A stretch of 7,765 nucleotides of DNA, taken from the NCBI GenBank assembly GCA_023389095.1, contig JAEWFB010000345.1:1-7765 (forward strand), in the 5' to 3' direction. Numbering within the stretch: the first letter of the stretch is position 1; every line of letters begins with the position of its first letter. This stretch comes from Actinomycetes bacterium. GTDB taxonomy: Bacteria > Actinomycetota > Actinomycetes > Actinomycetales > Dermatophilaceae. The translations under genes and the position numbers were made by a program. A model generated the notes under the pieces. It ran no database searches. It was not told where the DNA came from and worked only from the letters and a program-made list of their open reading frames with translations. Shown here piece by piece: positions 6,144 to 7,765 of the stretch.

Positions 6144-7010
6144 TCAGACCGTCGTCGTCGACGGTGCCGGAGAGGTGGGGTCGTGCTGGAGGTACGAGGG
6201 GGTAGCGTCGGAGCGGTCGGCGTCGGCCGCCGAGCGGCCGTCCTGGTGGTAGACGGAGTGCCACACCCGGTTGCGCAGCTCGGCGAACTCCGGGCTGAGC
6301 CGGAACTCCTCGGTGCGGGGGTAGGGCAGGTCGACGTCGATGACGTCGTAGATGCGTCCGGGCCGCGCCGCCATCACCACGACGCGGTTGGCGAGGAAGA
6401 CCGCCTCGTCGACGTCGTGGGTGATGAACATGACCGTCCGCTGCTCGCGGCTCCACGTGTCGAGCAGCTGCTCCTGGAGCTTGACCCGGGTCAGCGCGTC
6501 GAGGGCGCCGAACGGCTCGTCCATGAGCAGGATCGAGGGGTTGACGGCGTACGCCCGGGCGATGGCGCAGCGCTGGCGCATCCCGCCGGACAGCATCTTG
6601 GGCAGCGCGTCGGCGAAGTCCGTCAGACCCACGACGTCGATGAAGTGCTGGGCCCGCGCGCGCCGCTCGTCCTTGGGGACCTTGGCCGTCTTGAGCCCGA
6701 ACTCGACGTTCTGGCGCACGGTGAGCCACGGGAAGAGCGCGTACTGCTGGAAGATGACCCCGCGGTCGGGACCCGGGCCGGAGACCGGCCTCCCGCCGAC
6801 CAGCGCTTCGCCCGAGGTGGGCTCCTCGAGCCCGGCCAGGATGTTCATCAGGGTGCTCTTGCCGCAGCCGGACGGCCCGACGACGGTGATGAACTCGTTG
6901 TCGGCGATGTCGAGCGACACGTCGTCGAGGGCGGTGAAGGTCTCCTTGCCGAGGTCGAACTCCTTGTGGACGTGGCGAACCGAGATCTTGGCGTTGCCGT
7001 GGACGTTCAT
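6144..7010 (-). CDS. ABC transporter ATP-binding protein (SsuB/TauB-like)
   Basis: Encodes 288 residues. It powers import by hydrolysing ATP on the cytoplasmic face of the permease. All nucleotide-binding motifs are intact: Walker A GPSGCGKST (45-53), Q-loop IFQQYALFPW (86-95), signature LSGGMRQR (140-147), Walker B ILLMDEPFGALD (160-171) and the switch histidine in THD (His198). The QQYALFPW and DEPFGALDALTR forms are typical of the nitrate/sulfonate/taurine importer ATPases. A hydrophilic C-terminal tail of about 35 residues, rich in Asp, Ser, Thr and Pro, follows the domain; no regulatory domain is recognisable in it. The ATG at 7010 overlaps the permease stop (ATGA) and has AGGAG five bases upstream. 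An in-frame ATG at 7025 would add five residues (MAGAP) but would place the start inside the permease gene ahead of that ribosome site. Confidence 0.94.
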   Translation of the reverse strand: MNVHGNAKISVRHVHKEFDLGKETFTALDDVSLDIADNEFITVVGPSGCGKSTLMNILAGLEEPTSGEALVGGRPVSGPGPDRGVIFQQYALFPWLTVRQNVEFGLKTAKVPKDERRARAQHFIDVVGLTDFADALPKMLSGGMRQRCAIARAYAVNPSILLMDEPFGALDALTRVKLQEQLLDTWSREQRTVMFITHDVDEAVFLANRVVVMAARPGRIYDVIDVDLPYPRTEEFRLSPEFAELRNRVWHSVYHQDGRSAADADRSDATPSYLQHDPTSPAPSTTTV

Positions 7011-7765
7011 CGGCGCTCCTGCCATCCGGTCAGCCGGCGTTCGGCCAGCAGCAGGATCCGGTCCATGAGCAGGCCGAGGATCCCGATCGAGATGAGCCCG
7101 ACGAAGATGGTCGGGAGGTCGTAGTAGAGCTGTGCGGCCTGCATGCGGTAGCCGAGTCCCTCCTGGGCGGCGATGAGCTCGGCGGCGACGAGGGTGGCCC
7201 AGGACGAGCCCAGGCCCACGCGCATGCCGACGAGGATGAACGGGGTGGAGGCGGGCACGACGACGCGGGCGAAGATGGCGGCGTCGCCGGTGCCGAGGAC
7301 CCTCGCGGCGTTGATGAGGGTGCGGTCGACGTCGACGACGCCCTGGAACGTCGAGATGACGCAGGCCAGGAACGCGGCCAGGAAGATGACGAAGATCTTC
7401 GGGGCCTCGCCGATGCCGAGCAGCACGATGGCGAGCGGGATGATCGCCAGCGGCGGGATGGTGCGGAAGAACTGGATCCACGGCTCGACGAGCGCCCGGC
7501 CGATGGCGTACCAGCCCATGAGGAACCCGACCGGGATGGCGACCGCCGTGCCGAGGGCGAAGCCGACGAGGACGCGGGTCAGGCTCGCGATGACGTCGGT
7601 GCCGAGGGTGCCGTCGCCGATGAGCTCGATGGCGCGCGACACCACCTCGGGCGGTGTCGGGAGCTTGAGCCCGGCAAGGGCGAGGGCCCACCAGATGCCG
7701 ATGCCGAGGGCGACCGACACGAGGTTGAGCACCAGCGGGCGGCGCGACGCCCGGGCGCGCGTGCC
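7007..7765 (-). CDS. ABC transporter permease (SsuC/TauC-like), 5' end missing
   Basis: The frame stays open to the right edge; 252 residues are visible. The first 11 (TRARASRRPL and neighbours) are basic and precede a hydrophobic helix, the normal N-terminus for this family, so only a short part is probably missing. A GTG at 7732 is a possible start but would begin almost in the first membrane segment. About six membrane segments are seen. Counted from the GTG at 7732 they lie near residues 4-22, 50-73, 90-108, 112-132, 163-186 and 207-229. The cytoplasmic EAA loop that docks onto the ATPase is NAARVLGTGDAAIFARVVVP (141-160), followed by the usual STPFI and GLGSSW. The TIPPLAIIPLAI segment and the ELIAAQEGLGYRM block are characteristic of nitrate/sulfonate/taurine permeases. 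It is the first operon gene seen and overlaps the ATPase gene by four bases. Confidence 0.93.
   Translation of the reverse strand, partial: GTRARASRRPLVLNLVSVALGIGIWWALALAGLKLPTPPEVVSRAIELIGDGTLGTDVIASLTRVLVGFALGTAVAIPVGFLMGWYAIGRALVEPWIQFFRTIPPLAIIPLAIVLLGIGEAPKIFVIFLAAFLACVISTFQGVVDVDRTLINAARVLGTGDAAIFARVVVPASTPFILVGMRVGLGSSWATLVAAELIAAQEGLGYRMQAAQLYYDLPTIFVGLISIGILGLLMDRILLLAERRLTGWQERR
7016..7020 (-). promoter_or_regulatory. Ribosome binding site of the ATPase gene (AGGAG)
   Basis: AGGAG lies five bases before the ATG at 7010, inside the permease codons for Gln-Glu near its C-terminus. It decides between the ATG at 7010 and the in-frame ATG at 7025 in favour of 7010. Confidence 0.65.

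Noticed and set aside
2076..7124. Long plus-strand open frames (2076-3689, 3587-5152, 4905-7124) opposite the operon
   Set aside because: They lie antisense to well-supported genes, are Val/Gly/Arg-rich mirror readings with no recognisable domain, and are expected by chance at this GC content.
7011..7691. Upstream extension of the ATPase frame to about 515 residues
   Set aside because: It reads the permease gene out of frame and has Arg/Pro/His-rich composition. The ATPase domain begins right after the ATG at 7010, which has its own ribosome site.

Overview
This is a gene-dense, very GC-rich window. Its codons mostly end in G or C, many starts are GTG, and the FGE belongs to the actinobacterial type. 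A high-GC Gram-positive bacterium (Actinomycetota) is the best reading; the genus cannot be fixed from the sequence.

Layout. Bases 1-1158 (+ strand) hold the 3' part of a gene for a probably secreted glycoside-hydrolase-like protein: a Pro/Ala/Thr linker followed by a TIM-barrel-type domain with two candidate catalytic glutamates. Everything from 1168 to the right edge is one minus-strand operon, read right to left: ABC permease (7765-7007, start off-window), ABC ATPase (7010-6144), lipoprotein substrate-binding protein (6128-5130), sulfatase A (5137-3608), sulfatase B (3611-2151) and a formylglycine-generating enzyme (FGE, 2154-1168). Four of the five junctions overlap (4, 8, 4 and 4 bases) and the fifth is a 15-base gap, so transcription and translation are probably coupled throughout. 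The operon meets the + strand gene tail to tail with only 9 bases between the stop codons, where an imperfect hairpin can form. No stretch longer than 300 bases lacks a gene. No RNA gene, mobile element, CRISPR array or regulator gene was seen. The operon promoter must lie beyond the right edge.

How the genes fit together (inference from family knowledge). The transporter is of the nitrate/sulfonate/taurine (SsuABC/TauABC) type. Neither sulfatase has a signal peptide, and both carry the CxPxR cysteine that FGE oxidises to formylglycine. The FGE keeps both active-site cysteines. The simplest model is a self-contained sulfate-ester scavenging unit: a small sulfated organic molecule is captured by the lipoprotein, imported, and desulfated in the cytoplasm by two different sulfatases matured by an enzyme made from the same transcript. 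The two sulfatases differ in their metal-ligand sets, which suggests two substrates or two linkages. The natural substrate cannot be read from the sequence, and a link to the glycoside-hydrolase-like gene is only positional.
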